From: Xenorhabdus japonica
Lineage (GTDB): Bacteria; Pseudomonadota; Gammaproteobacteria; Enterobacterales; Enterobacteriaceae
Direction of reading: 5' to 3'
Length of the DNA stretch: 41,039 nt
NCBI RefSeq assembly: GCF_900115195.1
Contig: NZ_FOVO01000031.1
Coordinates: 1-41,039, forward strand
The position numbers were made by a program, and so were the translations under genes. Shown in pieces: positions 31,018 through 38,602 of the stretch. Position 1 is the stretch's first letter; each line of letters begins with the position of its first letter. The notes under the pieces were generated by a model, which had not been told where the DNA came from, ran no database searches, and saw nothing but the letters and a program-made list of their open reading frames with translations.

Positions 31018-32256
31018 TTACGGTGAAATCTCACATGCAAAATCCTTTCTAATCGCTGATTGAAGATTTTCTTTTGTTTCCCTTATCCAGGTTCTACTTT
31101 GCTCATTCATGATAAAAAGTACCGGAGAACTATTTTCAACAAGCATTTTCATCTTGTTATAAATGGGATATTCACGTCCCAACGTAACAAAAATGGATTT
31201 TCGCAAGGGCATGAGATACTGCGGGTTTGACTCAGGTCCCTGTAAAGCACCCGGAATAGGCTTTGAGCTTGAAACCATATAATCTTTTGATGCCATAACA
31301 TTCGCCAGCTCTTTGACCTTTGATAGCTCTTTATCAGTTCGATTTTGCTTCGGATACACTCCGACAATATCAGCATAAAATAGAGAATTACTTTCGGTAT
31401 TATTCGATAATGGCATCACTTTGAACTCGATATTATCTAGGGTTCCACTACTCATAACTGCCATTGATTCAGTGAAACCCACAAACGCTCTGCCATGCCC
31501 TTTTTCAAACCATTCACCATGCTGATAACTAGCTGTCTCCTTAGTGGAATTGTCATAGCTAGACATCTCCATAATGGATCTTAAATTTGCTGTTGCATCA
31601 GCATCAAACTCAGCAGAATTGAATGGCAGGTTCATTGGCATCTGATTATAGATACTATAAACTGCCTGCAAATATAAGCTGGCATTTGTCGTTGAACCAC
31701 TCATATCCACCATTAATCCTGTCTTATTCGGTGGAACCTGACCTGTATATTGGCAGGAATTTAATGTTGTTTTTAGTTGGGTTAATGTCTGAGCTATATG
31801 CACTTCAGTATCATTAGCCTGATAAAACAACAGACGAGCACATCCCACTTGAGGAATTCCCCAATATAATTCCGTGCCTACCATTTTGATTCCATCTACT
31901 GCGTAATCAAAGAAATCATCAAAATCATCAATATCCGACTTTACCAGAGGCAACAACCAGCCATTATGAGCAAAATAATTCATATTAATTGCATCAAATA
32001 CATAAACATCCAATTGGTCTGATGGATTTGTATTATAGCCCCCGTCCCAAACTTCCTTAGATACAAAAATGAGGTTGTCATCTGGATATCTTTGTTTCCA
32101 AATTTTAGTCAGTTCTGTCTGAAACTGCTCTACGCGAGGTACCCAAGGATATAAACCGACACTAATATCTTGAGCAAATGCTGAACCAATTGCCAAGATA
32201 GAAACAAACCAAGATACAATGAGATACTTAACTTGCCTAAACTTTAAAATATTCAC
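31018..32256 (-). CDS. bcmE: Thiaminase I (thiamine pyridinylase), secreted
   Basis: Replaces the thiazole of thiamine by another nucleophile, cutting the vitamin into its halves. The 412 residues match Bacillus/Paenibacillus thiaminase I, a periplasmic-binding-protein-like fold. The catalytic Cys139 lies in WGIPQVGCARLLFYQ and the general base Glu263 in AFVGFTESM; LDVYVFDAI and YFAHNGWLLPL are other family blocks. A signal peptide with basic start, hydrophobic core and AFA-Q cut (residues 1-29) directs export. It starts at GTG 32254-32256 with AAGGGAA upstream. Last gene of the cluster, 25 bases after the transporter. The symbol is by analogy with the Clostridium botulinum bacimethrin cluster and is from memory. 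Confidence 0.88.
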   Translation of the reverse strand: MNILKFRQVKYLIVSWFVSILAIGSAFAQDISVGLYPWVPRVEQFQTELTKIWKQRYPDDNLIFVSKEVWDGGYNTNPSDQLDVYVFDAINMNYFAHNGWLLPLVKSDIDDFDDFFDYAVDGIKMVGTELYWGIPQVGCARLLFYQANDTEVHIAQTLTQLKTTLNSCQYTGQVPPNKTGLMVDMSGSTTNASLYLQAVYSIYNQMPMNLPFNSAEFDADATANLRSIMEMSSYDNSTKETASYQHGEWFEKGHGRAFVGFTESMAVMSSGTLDNIEFKVMPLSNNTESNSLFYADIVGVYPKQNRTDKELSKVKELANVMASKDYMVSSSKPIPGALQGPESNPQYLMPLRKSIFVTLGREYPIYNKMKMLVENSSPVLFIMNEQSRTWIRETKENLQSAIRKDFACEISP

Positions 32257-32281
32257 ATTTATTCCCTTACAATTGAGGAGA

Positions 32282-33238
32282 TTAGTCTCTGGTGTAATGT
32301 AATTTGGTTTTTATAAATTTCATCAAAAATGACCAAATTGCCGATAGAACAACCAGAGCCATTCCCCAAAAATGATAACTACTGAATGGCTCTGATAGTA
32401 TGAAAACTGCCATAAGAGCTGTTGCCGCCGGACCAAATGCTCCCATAACTGCAACCTGATTAGTGCCAATGCAATTAATGGCTTCACTCAAGAGAAAAGA
32501 AGGGGCAATAGTACAAACTATTGCGATCGTCAAAGAAAGTAACAAGACTTGTAGGGTTAGATTTATGTCTTTCCATCCCTCTTCTGTTAGAAAATGTATA
32601 AATACACATACGCTCGCGGCCCCCATCGCAATACTAGTGAACATAGTGCTTGGTATTTTAGACATAAAACGTTTACTAAAGACCATGTAACAAGCAAAAG
32701 CCAGTGCCCCTCCAACGGCATATACTGCTCCAAACAATACACCGGAAGTATCTCCGAAGTTGAACTCATACGATAAGAGCAGAATAATACCGCTATAACT
32801 CAAGAAAAGCGTCAACCACATATCTTTTTTAAATGTTTCTTTAAACAAAAACCAATTTATAAAACAAACAAATATTGGATAGGTAAACGAGAGTAATCCG
32901 GAAAGTTGCGCACTTAAATAATTCAGACTTTTCAGATCGAAGAAGCTTGATAAGTAGTAACCAACAACACCAATCAAACAACACAAGTACCAGTTAGACT
33001 TAATTGATTGCGCCTGTTTGAAAGTAAGTTTTGCATAAACCCTTATTCCAATAAGGATGTAAATTGGCAATATAAAGAACATCCTGAGTGCCATAACACT
33101 GATGCTATCAATACCATTTTTATACATAATTTTCACAATAATGCCTTTAAGTGAATATAGGCAAGTTGCTATCACTGCCAATAATAAGCCAAAAGCATAT
33201 CTGTTGGATCTCAATCTACTTAAACTCACTAATACCAT
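32282..33238 (-). CDS. EamA/DMT-family transporter
   Basis: 318-residue integral membrane protein with about ten hydrophobic segments arranged as two EamA repeats (about residues 14-145 and 165-305). The second repeat ends with the family pattern AAFGPAATALMAVFILSEP-like segment near residues 265-285. DMT carriers move small metabolites, often outward. Its place between the methyltransferase and thiaminase suggests export of bacimethrin or a methoxythiamine, or import of thiamine pieces; the substrate cannot be read from sequence. GAAGG precedes the ATG at 33236-33238. Confidence 0.88.
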   Translation of the reverse strand: MVLVSLSRLRSNRYAFGLLLAVIATCLYSLKGIIVKIMYKNGIDSISVMALRMFFILPIYILIGIRVYAKLTFKQAQSIKSNWYLCCLIGVVGYYLSSFFDLKSLNYLSAQLSGLLSFTYPIFVCFINWFLFKETFKKDMWLTLFLSYSGIILLLSYEFNFGDTSGVLFGAVYAVGGALAFACYMVFSKRFMSKIPSTMFTSIAMGAASVCVFIHFLTEEGWKDINLTLQVLLLSLTIAIVCTIAPSFLLSEAINCIGTNQVAVMGAFGPAATALMAVFILSEPFSSYHFWGMALVVLSAIWSFLMKFIKTKLHYTRD

Positions 33239-33326
33239 CTTAATTTACCTTCGAAACTAATCATGTAGAACCCATTATCAGCATCGTTGTAACAAGTAAA
33301 GGATTTCACCAACAAATATCGAGCAT

Positions 33327-34046
33327 CTAGAATTTAGTAGCTTTGAACATTACGAAAGGTGGATAATATTGTAGGCCTTCAGTATCCTTTGAAGTATCCA
33401 CGTCACTGTATTCAAAAAGTTCAATAGTTTTAAACCCGGCCTCGGTCAAAATTTCGTAATATGTATCTTTATGCCAATGCGTGTCTGAAATCTCAAAAAT
33501 ACTTCCATCTGGCAGATCTAAATACACTAATCTTCGTTCTCCATCATTATATTTTTTATTTGGCTCACCGTTCATGAAAGAACTGAACTTAATCCCGGTT
33601 GAATCCGGATTAGTATCCAATACGTAAAAAATGCTACCAGATTTTAATGTCCTATGAACTTCTTTAACTATTTTCAAAAGATCAGATTTTTCATTATTAT
33701 TGATGAAAACATAACAACATATAGCGGCGTCGAAAGTATTATCCTTGAAGCTAAGGACACCCGTATTGATTTGATGATAAGAACTATTACCACGATTGAT
33801 GTTATTGGAAGCTTTATCCACCATAGTTTGTGAGATATCCACCCCCGTTACCGCCTTTATGCCTCCAGCAATTAGCCGACGTGACACTTTCCCACCACCA
33901 CAACCGTAATCAAGAACTGATATATTTTGGCCCAAGCTCTCCTTAAGGTTCTCAATTAACGGTTTGTACCCAAGTCTCTCCTCCAAATAATCATCATATT
34001 GATCAAATAAGTTTGAAACCTCTTCATTCATCCAATTAGTACCCAT
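33327..34046 (-). CDS. bcmC: SAM-dependent methyltransferase, probable bacimethrin O-methyltransferase
   Basis: Class I methyltransferase of 239 residues. SAM motif I is ISVLDYGCGGGKVSRRL (about residues 42-58), the acidic end of beta 2 is in VTGVDIS, and motif post-II/III lies around NTFDAAICCYVF. In this cluster the expected reaction is O-methylation of 5-hydroxymethylcytosine at O2 to give 4-amino-5-hydroxymethyl-2-methoxypyrimidine (bacimethrin), the role of BcmC in Clostridium botulinum. That role is inferred from neighbours; the fold alone does not fix the substrate. GAGG precedes the ATG. 55 bases follow the upstream gene. Confidence 0.8.
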   Translation of the reverse strand: MGTNWMNEEVSNLFDQYDDYLEERLGYKPLIENLKESLGQNISVLDYGCGGGKVSRRLIAGGIKAVTGVDISQTMVDKASNNINRGNSSYHQINTGVLSFKDNTFDAAICCYVFINNNEKSDLLKIVKEVHRTLKSGSIFYVLDTNPDSTGIKFSSFMNGEPNKKYNDGERRLVYLDLPDGSIFEISDTHWHKDTYYEILTEAGFKTIELFEYSDVDTSKDTEGLQYYPPFVMFKATKF

Positions 34047-34101
34047 TTATTACCTCATATTCATTTATGTGTAGTAATAATCAACAAAGTCTAGATTTGA
34101 C

Positions 34102-35067
34102 CTATTTCAATCTGTTCAATAAAAAAGATCTGTGAAATGGATGGACACTTTCAATCAGCATATCAGGCACACTCCTCCCAATTTGGAAATAAGTATTTAC
34201 TTTAAAGAGACGGAGAATTTCTATCCAATACTCGTCTAATGGAAGATGATTTATATCGTTCAAAGACAATTCAGAGCAACGAATTTTCTTCTCATATTCG
34301 AGAACTTTGGATACCACTGAAAAATCTGATTTAGGCATTACAGGCAGTGAACATATTGGCTCAAATGTTTTAAATGGAAGCTCGAGTATGGATTGGACTT
34401 TCTCTTGATTAGGCTGGTATATATGAATCGAGCCCACGTTATGAGTATATTGCCCCACTTCACACCCAAGCATTGAAGCTATGAACTCTTGAATGAAAGT
34501 GAATGAAAAAATATCTCCTAACATACCCACATACGCATCATTAGCCCGCATATATGCAACCATGTGTAGTTTTCCTTCACGCAAGAGCAATTGCAGTCCT
34601 AAAGTGCATGATACGTCTATATTAGTCTTATAGATATCTTCATCAGCACTGAATATTTGGATAAATACTCTCTTACTATCAGCGTCATCATTTTTGATAA
34701 TATCGACAGCTCTAGCAATTTGGTTCAGGTCGTCAGATCCGAAGTGCAACAGTTTTTTTCCATAGCCAGTGCCAGGCAGAGTTTTCCCATCTGCTGAATA
34801 TTTGGCCATAGACGGAGCATACCAATATATAAAATCAAGATCATTCTTTCCTGAAAGATACCATAGAGCTTCTGCATAATTGAAAATTACATTTTGCTTT
34901 CTCATAGGATGAAAGCAATATCGCGATAATGGGTTTGTCAATTTACAACTAAAACCAAGAACCTCACGTTCGGAATGCCCACGTGGGCTATTTTCAAATT
35001 CATAGTTATTACTAATCAGATCAAGTGTCTCAATGTACAATTGATTAAATGTGTCATAACGATTCAT
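34102..35067 (-). CDS. bcmA: Thymidylate-synthase-like CMP 5-hydroxymethylase
   Basis: Member of the thymidylate synthase/dCMP hydroxymethylase family, 321 residues from the ATG at 35065-35067. The nucleophile is Cys154 in IDVSCTLGLQ. The segment RANDAYVGMLGDIFSF aligns with the nucleotide-binding RSCDVFLGLPFNIASY of E. coli ThyA, and Asp185 replaces the pyrimidine-reading Asn177. That change marks cytosine-specific hydroxymethylases such as T4 gp42 and MilA. HIY (His215, Tyr217) matches the sugar-binding HLY. Expected reaction: CMP plus methylene-THF to 5-hydroxymethyl-CMP. It overlaps the upstream hydrolase gene by 14 bases. A TTG seven codons upstream is a weaker start. Confidence 0.82.
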   Translation of the reverse strand: MNRYDTFNQLYIETLDLISNNYEFENSPRGHSEREVLGFSCKLTNPLSRYCFHPMRKQNVIFNYAEALWYLSGKNDLDFIYWYAPSMAKYSADGKTLPGTGYGKKLLHFGSDDLNQIARAVDIIKNDDADSKRVFIQIFSADEDIYKTNIDVSCTLGLQLLLREGKLHMVAYMRANDAYVGMLGDIFSFTFIQEFIASMLGCEVGQYTHNVGSIHIYQPNQEKVQSILELPFKTFEPICSLPVMPKSDFSVVSKVLEYEKKIRCSELSLNDINHLPLDEYWIEILRLFKVNTYFQIGRSVPDMLIESVHPFHRSFLLNRLK

Positions 35068-35521
35068 GAACGTTCTCGAATTCTTCAATTAACATCTCTA
35101 TTTGGGTGATATCAACACCAGCTTCTTTTCTGTAACTCAATATCTTAACTGACGTGATTTCACCCAACCCTTGGACTAAAAAAGCGTATTCTTCGTTCTC
35201 TTCAAGCAAAAGCACTATTGGCTTTTTCATCGCTGATGCCCAACCCATTTCAATATGAGTACCGGGTGAGGCAGGGGCTCCAGGGAAGGCTACAAAATAG
35301 TCACATTTACTAATTTCTTCGTAATCAATGAGTGTGCATTGAGAAGGTGCCATAAACTCACGTCCCCATTTTTCACGCTTATGAGCACAATGCACAGACC
35401 ATCCTCGCTCTTCAAAATATTCGATGATACTTTGGAATTGATCGATATCTTTATGTGACATAACATGACATTCAGGATCTACTAATGCTTTAAACGGTCC
35501 AGCTAAAAACATCTTTTTCAT
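35054..35521 (-). CDS. bcmB: MilB/BcmB-like CMP (hydroxymethyl-CMP) N-ribosidase
   Basis: 155 residues of the nucleoside 2-deoxyribosyltransferase-like fold. It opens MFLAGPF, has CDYFVAFPGAPASPGTHIEMGWA with Glu91 as the likely nucleophile and the S-x-G-T phosphate loop, as in the nucleotide hydrolases MilB and BlsM. Expected reaction: release of 5-hydroxymethylcytosine from its nucleotide. Gene overlap with the hydroxymethylase and the pairing MilA-MilB in mildiomycin biosynthesis support this. It could in principle be a deoxyribosyltransferase. AAGG lies 12 bases before the ATG. Confidence 0.8.
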   Translation of the reverse strand: MKKMFLAGPFKALVDPECHVMSHKDIDQFQSIIEYFEERGWSVHCAHKREKWGREFMAPSQCTLIDYEEISKCDYFVAFPGAPASPGTHIEMGWASAMKKPIVLLLEENEEYAFLVQGLGEITSVKILSYRKEAGVDITQIEMLIEEFENVHESL

Positions 35522-35544
35522 ATATTATGGGCCTTATTCTGATG

Positions 35545-36000
35545 TTAATTAGCTCGTGTTCTGATAATTGCTTCAGCTTCCCGAGCTACTGTTGCAACAT
35601 GTTCAATTAGTGTTTCTGATTGACTGTAAATATCTCTGAAACTCATCCAGCGGCATTCCAGTGCATCGTCTCCAGCAACAGGAGTTCCCGATAAATAACT
35701 ACAGAGAAGTGGTACTAAGATAAAGTGGTGGTGGATACCGTCACTATCAAATTCATTGACTTCGACTATAGAAAGAATTTTTTCTACTGTAGCTATTAAT
35801 TGAGTTTCTTCTTTGAGTTCTCTTAGAGCACCATCCTTTAGACTTTCACCAGGCAGTACAGAGCCGCCAGGAAAACCCCAACCAAGCCGCTGAGGTTGTT
35901 TATTCCTCTTAACCAATAAGATTTTGTCGTTATGATATACAATGGCTAACGTAGCAACCTTGGGCTCAGATAGCGCTTTGGGGCCTTCATTTGCTCTCAT
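35545..36000 (-). CDS. NUDIX hydrolase
   Basis: 151 residues with a complete Nudix box from Gly46: G-x5-E52-x7-R60-E61-L62-x-E64-E65-T66, within FPGGSVLPGE and REVELKEE-type helix. Substrate unknown. In this setting a pyrophosphate of a hydroxymethylpyrimidine or of thiamine is plausible: E. coli NudJ removes HMP-PP and gives bacimethrin resistance when overproduced, and other Nudix enzymes clear damaged thiamine diphosphates. I choose the ATG at 35998-36000, 11 bases after AGAGG; a GTG four codons earlier directly abuts that site. Confidence 0.85.
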   Translation of the reverse strand: MRANEGPKALSEPKVATLAIVYHNDKILLVKRNKQPQRLGWGFPGGSVLPGESLKDGALRELKEETQLIATVEKILSIVEVNEFDSDGIHHHFILVPLLCSYLSGTPVAGDDALECRWMSFRDIYSQSETLIEHVATVAREAEAIIRTRAN

Positions 36001-36045
36001 AATCAAACTCACCTCTTTGATATTACTGAATTTAAAATTTAATCC

Positions 36046-37029
36046 TTATCTGGCTTCAAGACTTGCCATAGCGATGAGCGCGATATCTCCATCCCAATAA
36101 TTACGAAGATTTCTCGCTGCATTCCACGCACGTAAGCCGGATCTACACGCTAAAACAGCTCTCTGCCCAGACTCTGGAATAAAGCTTCCATCACAAAACT
36201 CATCAACCGACATCCTTAACGCATCAGGGTATACAGGAGTTGGCGCTTCATCTTTCCCCCGAAGATCTATTATCAGATCCTTGGAAGTTAGTGATGATAT
36301 TGATATGAAATAGAATGGGGCTGATTTTGGCTCTTCAGCATTATCAAAGCGAAAACTTGAAAATGCATAAGTATCTAAATCAGCAATTACCATTTGACCC
36401 AAAGGCGATGAAGATAAGTGCAGTAAAGTCCCGATTGCCATTTGTGCCTGCAAAGCACCTATTATTGCGACTACAGGACCTAAGACTCCCGCCGTGGCAC
36501 AAGTAGCCGTATTATTTGGTATATCAGGGAAAACGGCTCTGAAAGAAGGAGCGGATGCGCAAAACCCTCCCACATAACCTTTAAGGCCAAGAACAGTGGC
36601 AGAGATAAGCGGCTTTTCTAGCAATGAACAAGTATCCGATAGCATGTAGCTAACTGCATAACTATCAGCACAGTCTAAAACGACATCGGCATTACTCACC
36701 AATAAACGAGCATTATCTGGATGTAATGTCGTGGCATGGGTAAGAACTTCAACTTCAGAATTAAGTTTATTTAGAACTATCTTTGCGGCATCTACTTTCT
36801 TCAGGCCGACTAAGCTCTCGTTATAAAGAGGTTGTCGATGCAAGTTAGTAAGCTCCACAACATCAGGATCAACGACAACTAAGGTACCAACTCCAGCTCC
36901 GCACAAATATTGAAGTACTGGTGAAGCAAGGCCACCAGCACCAATAACCAAAATCTTAGCGTTAGAAATCCTTGCTTGCCCGCTCTTTCCCACTTGCTGT
37001 AGTACTTGCTGCCTATCATAACGATTCAA
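36046..37029 (-). CDS. thiF: ThiF adenylyltransferase fused to a rhodanese domain
   Basis: E1-like enzyme that adenylates the C-terminus of ThiS and promotes its thiocarboxylation. 327 residues. ATP-binding ILVIGAGGLASPVLQYL (26-42), the Arg finger region TNLHRQPLYN, and TCATAGVLGP with the conserved Cys177. The zinc cysteine pairs of E. coli ThiF are replaced: PSFRAVFP stands where PCYRCLWP is expected and no second CxxC is seen. A C-terminal rhodanese-like domain (about 245-327) has the persulfide loop LACRSGLRA with Cys295. The start is a TTG (37027-37029) that overlaps the end of thiE by 14 bases. Confidence 0.88.
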   Translation of the reverse strand: MNRYDRQQVLQQVGKSGQARISNAKILVIGAGGLASPVLQYLCGAGVGTLVVVDPDVVELTNLHRQPLYNESLVGLKKVDAAKIVLNKLNSEVEVLTHATTLHPDNARLLVSNADVVLDCADSYAVSYMLSDTCSLLEKPLISATVLGLKGYVGGFCASAPSFRAVFPDIPNNTATCATAGVLGPVVAIIGALQAQMAIGTLLHLSSSPLGQMVIADLDTYAFSSFRFDNAEEPKSAPFYFISISSLTSKDLIIDLRGKDEAPTPVYPDALRMSVDEFCDGSFIPESGQRAVLACRSGLRAWNAARNLRNYWDGDIALIAMASLEAR

Positions 37030-37633
37030 TGCCTTGCCCTCTTGTTATAGTGAGCCACTCTTTCACTCGATTTACTGGATCAACATTCAATGTAATATCC
37101 GTTAATACAGAAATGATGTCAGCGCCTGCGTCAAATACGTCGTTTGCAAACTCTACCTTCATTCCACCAATAGCAACCAACGGAATGTCACCAAGGGCTT
37201 GCTTCCACTTTGATACTCGACTTAATCCTTGGGGACTCCACTTCATTTTCTTAAGAATAGTTGGGTAGACTGGACCAAAAGCAATATATTCAGGGTTTAA
37301 TGCGATCGCCTTTCTTAGATCTTCATCATCATGTGTGCTGACCCCCAACCGCATGTTTGCACGACGAATTTGGTCTAAATCTGCTTCTTCCAAATCCTCT
37401 TGACCAAGATGAATAAAGTCACACCCTTCCTCAATGGCGATTTGCCAATAATCATTAACGATCTAGGTACAGTTAAATCGAGAACATATTATTTTCGATT
37501 TCCTGATTTCGTTACGTATATGCTTAATATCTTCATCTTTAATTCGTAATTGGATTTGCTTTATTCCTAACGGGACTACTAACTCAACCCACGTCGCACT
37601 ATCGACAATTGGATAAAATGGATCTAGTTTCAT
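37016..37633 (-). pseudogene. thiE: Thiamine-phosphate synthase ThiE, interrupted by one amber codon
   Basis: Would couple HMP-PP (or its methoxy analogue) to thiazole phosphate. From the ATG at 37631-37633 (overlapping the thiG stop as ATGA) one frame runs to 37016. It holds the ThiE blocks FYPIVDS, IQLRIKD, VNDYWQIAI, IHLGQEDL, RLGVSTHDD, YIAFGPVYPT, SPQGL and VAIGG. Codon 57 (37463-37465) is TAG, at a position that is Leu in E. coli ThiE, so a single TTG-to-TAG change explains it. No frameshift or deletion is seen and the parts on both sides are well conserved, so the lesion looks recent (or is a sequencing error). It is 205 codons, slightly short at the N-terminus. Confidence 0.9.
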
Positions 37634-38403
37634 GTTAAATAGGCCTTACCAAATACAGGGGTAGAAGGCTCTGCCATATCTCTCTTTTCAATTGGCTTAG
37701 CCAAATAACAAAATCGACCTGCCTCAACTGCATTAGCAAATGCCTGAGCCATCATTACTGGATCACCAGCACGCGCTACAGCGGTATTTAGCAGGATCAT
37801 GTCATAGCCTAATTCCATTGCCGCCGCCGCATGAGAAGGCAAGCCTATTCCTGCATCAATAACCAAGGGAATATCAGGAAAGTGGGCGCGGAGAGTTCTC
37901 AAACCGTAGATGTTATTTAGTCCTCGGCCAGAACCGATCGGAGCACCCCAAGGCATAAGGATTTCACAGCCTGCTTGCAGTAATTTCTCTGCTACTGAGA
38001 GATCTTCAGTGCAATATGGAAAGACTTTAAAGCCATCAGCACATAAAATCTTTGCTGCTTCAGCAAGACCGTAAACATCAGGCTGTAAAGTGTCTTCGTT
38101 AGCAATAATTTCTAATTTGATCCAGTCAGTGCCAAAAATTTCTCTTGCCATGTGCGCAGTAGTTACTGCTTCTTTTACCGTATGGCAGCCCGCTGTATTA
38201 GGGAGCACTCGAACATTTAATGTTTTAATTAATGACCAGAAACTTTGTCCTGCCTTATTTTTCCCTGACTCTCTACGAAGAGAAACGGTGACAATCTCCA
38301 CTCTGGAGGCTTTAACGGCTTCTGACAAAATTGTTGGCGATGGATATTGAGATGTTCCAAGCATCATACGGCTGTACAGTTCTGTATCGTATATTTTGAG
38401 CAC
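37630..38403 (-). CDS. thiG: Thiazole synthase ThiG
   Basis: Forms the thiazole phosphate from deoxyxylulose-5-phosphate, dehydroglycine and ThiS thiocarboxylate. TIM barrel of 257 residues with [11 protein letters not shown], the EIVTVSLRR strand, the Lys of [16 protein letters not shown], and the phosphate site [13 protein letters not shown] followed by VIDAGIG. The start is GTG at 38401-38403: the thiS stop gives TAA-T-GTG with GGAGG just inside thiS, a tight translational coupling. A longer frame adds 15 residues that overlap thiS and are not conserved. Its stop overlaps the thiE start. Confidence 0.94.
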   Translation of the reverse strand: MLKIYDTELYSRMMLGTSQYPSPTILSEAVKASRVEIVTVSLRRESGKNKAGQSFWSLIKTLNVRVLPNTAGCHTVKEAVTTAHMAREIFGTDWIKLEIIANEDTLQPDVYGLAEAAKILCADGFKVFPYCTEDLSVAEKLLQAGCEILMPWGAPIGSGRGLNNIYGLRTLRAHFPDIPLVIDAGIGLPSHAAAAMELGYDMILLNTAVARAGDPVMMAQAFANAVEAGRFCYLAKPIEKRDMAEPSTPVFGKAYLT

Positions 38404-38404
38404 A

Positions 38405-38602
38405 TTAGCCTCCTTGCATTGGTGCCAAAATTTCAATTTTGTCTGCACTTTTTATTTCAAATTCATCACGCTCTTGCACACTTACAAAATTACCGTTTAC
38501 AGCTGTTACTAGAACTGTATCTACATACCCAAGCTCTTCAAGAATTTGTCCCAAATTAGAACCTGAAACAGATACCTCTAAACCATTAACTAGAATATTC
38601 AT
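38405..38602 (-). CDS. thiS: Sulfur carrier protein ThiS
   Basis: 65-residue ubiquitin-like sulfur carrier that ends in the required Gly-Gly (ILAPMQGG). MNILVNG at the start, [10 protein letters not shown] in the helix and [20 protein letters not shown] are typical. ThiF adenylates and then thiocarboxylates the terminal Gly. The ATG at 38600-38602 overlaps the 3' end of thiO by 17 bases. Confidence 0.94.
   Translation of the reverse strand: MNILVNGLEVSVSGSNLGQILEELGYVDTVLVTAVNGNFVSVQERDEFEIKSADKIEILAPMQGG

Noticed and set aside
37016-37393. Short thiE-like gene starting at TTG 37391-37393.
   Set aside because: The conserved ThiE frame continues upstream to codon 57 (TAG) and beyond it to a proper ATG at 37631-37633, so this is the tail of an interrupted gene and not a separate small one.
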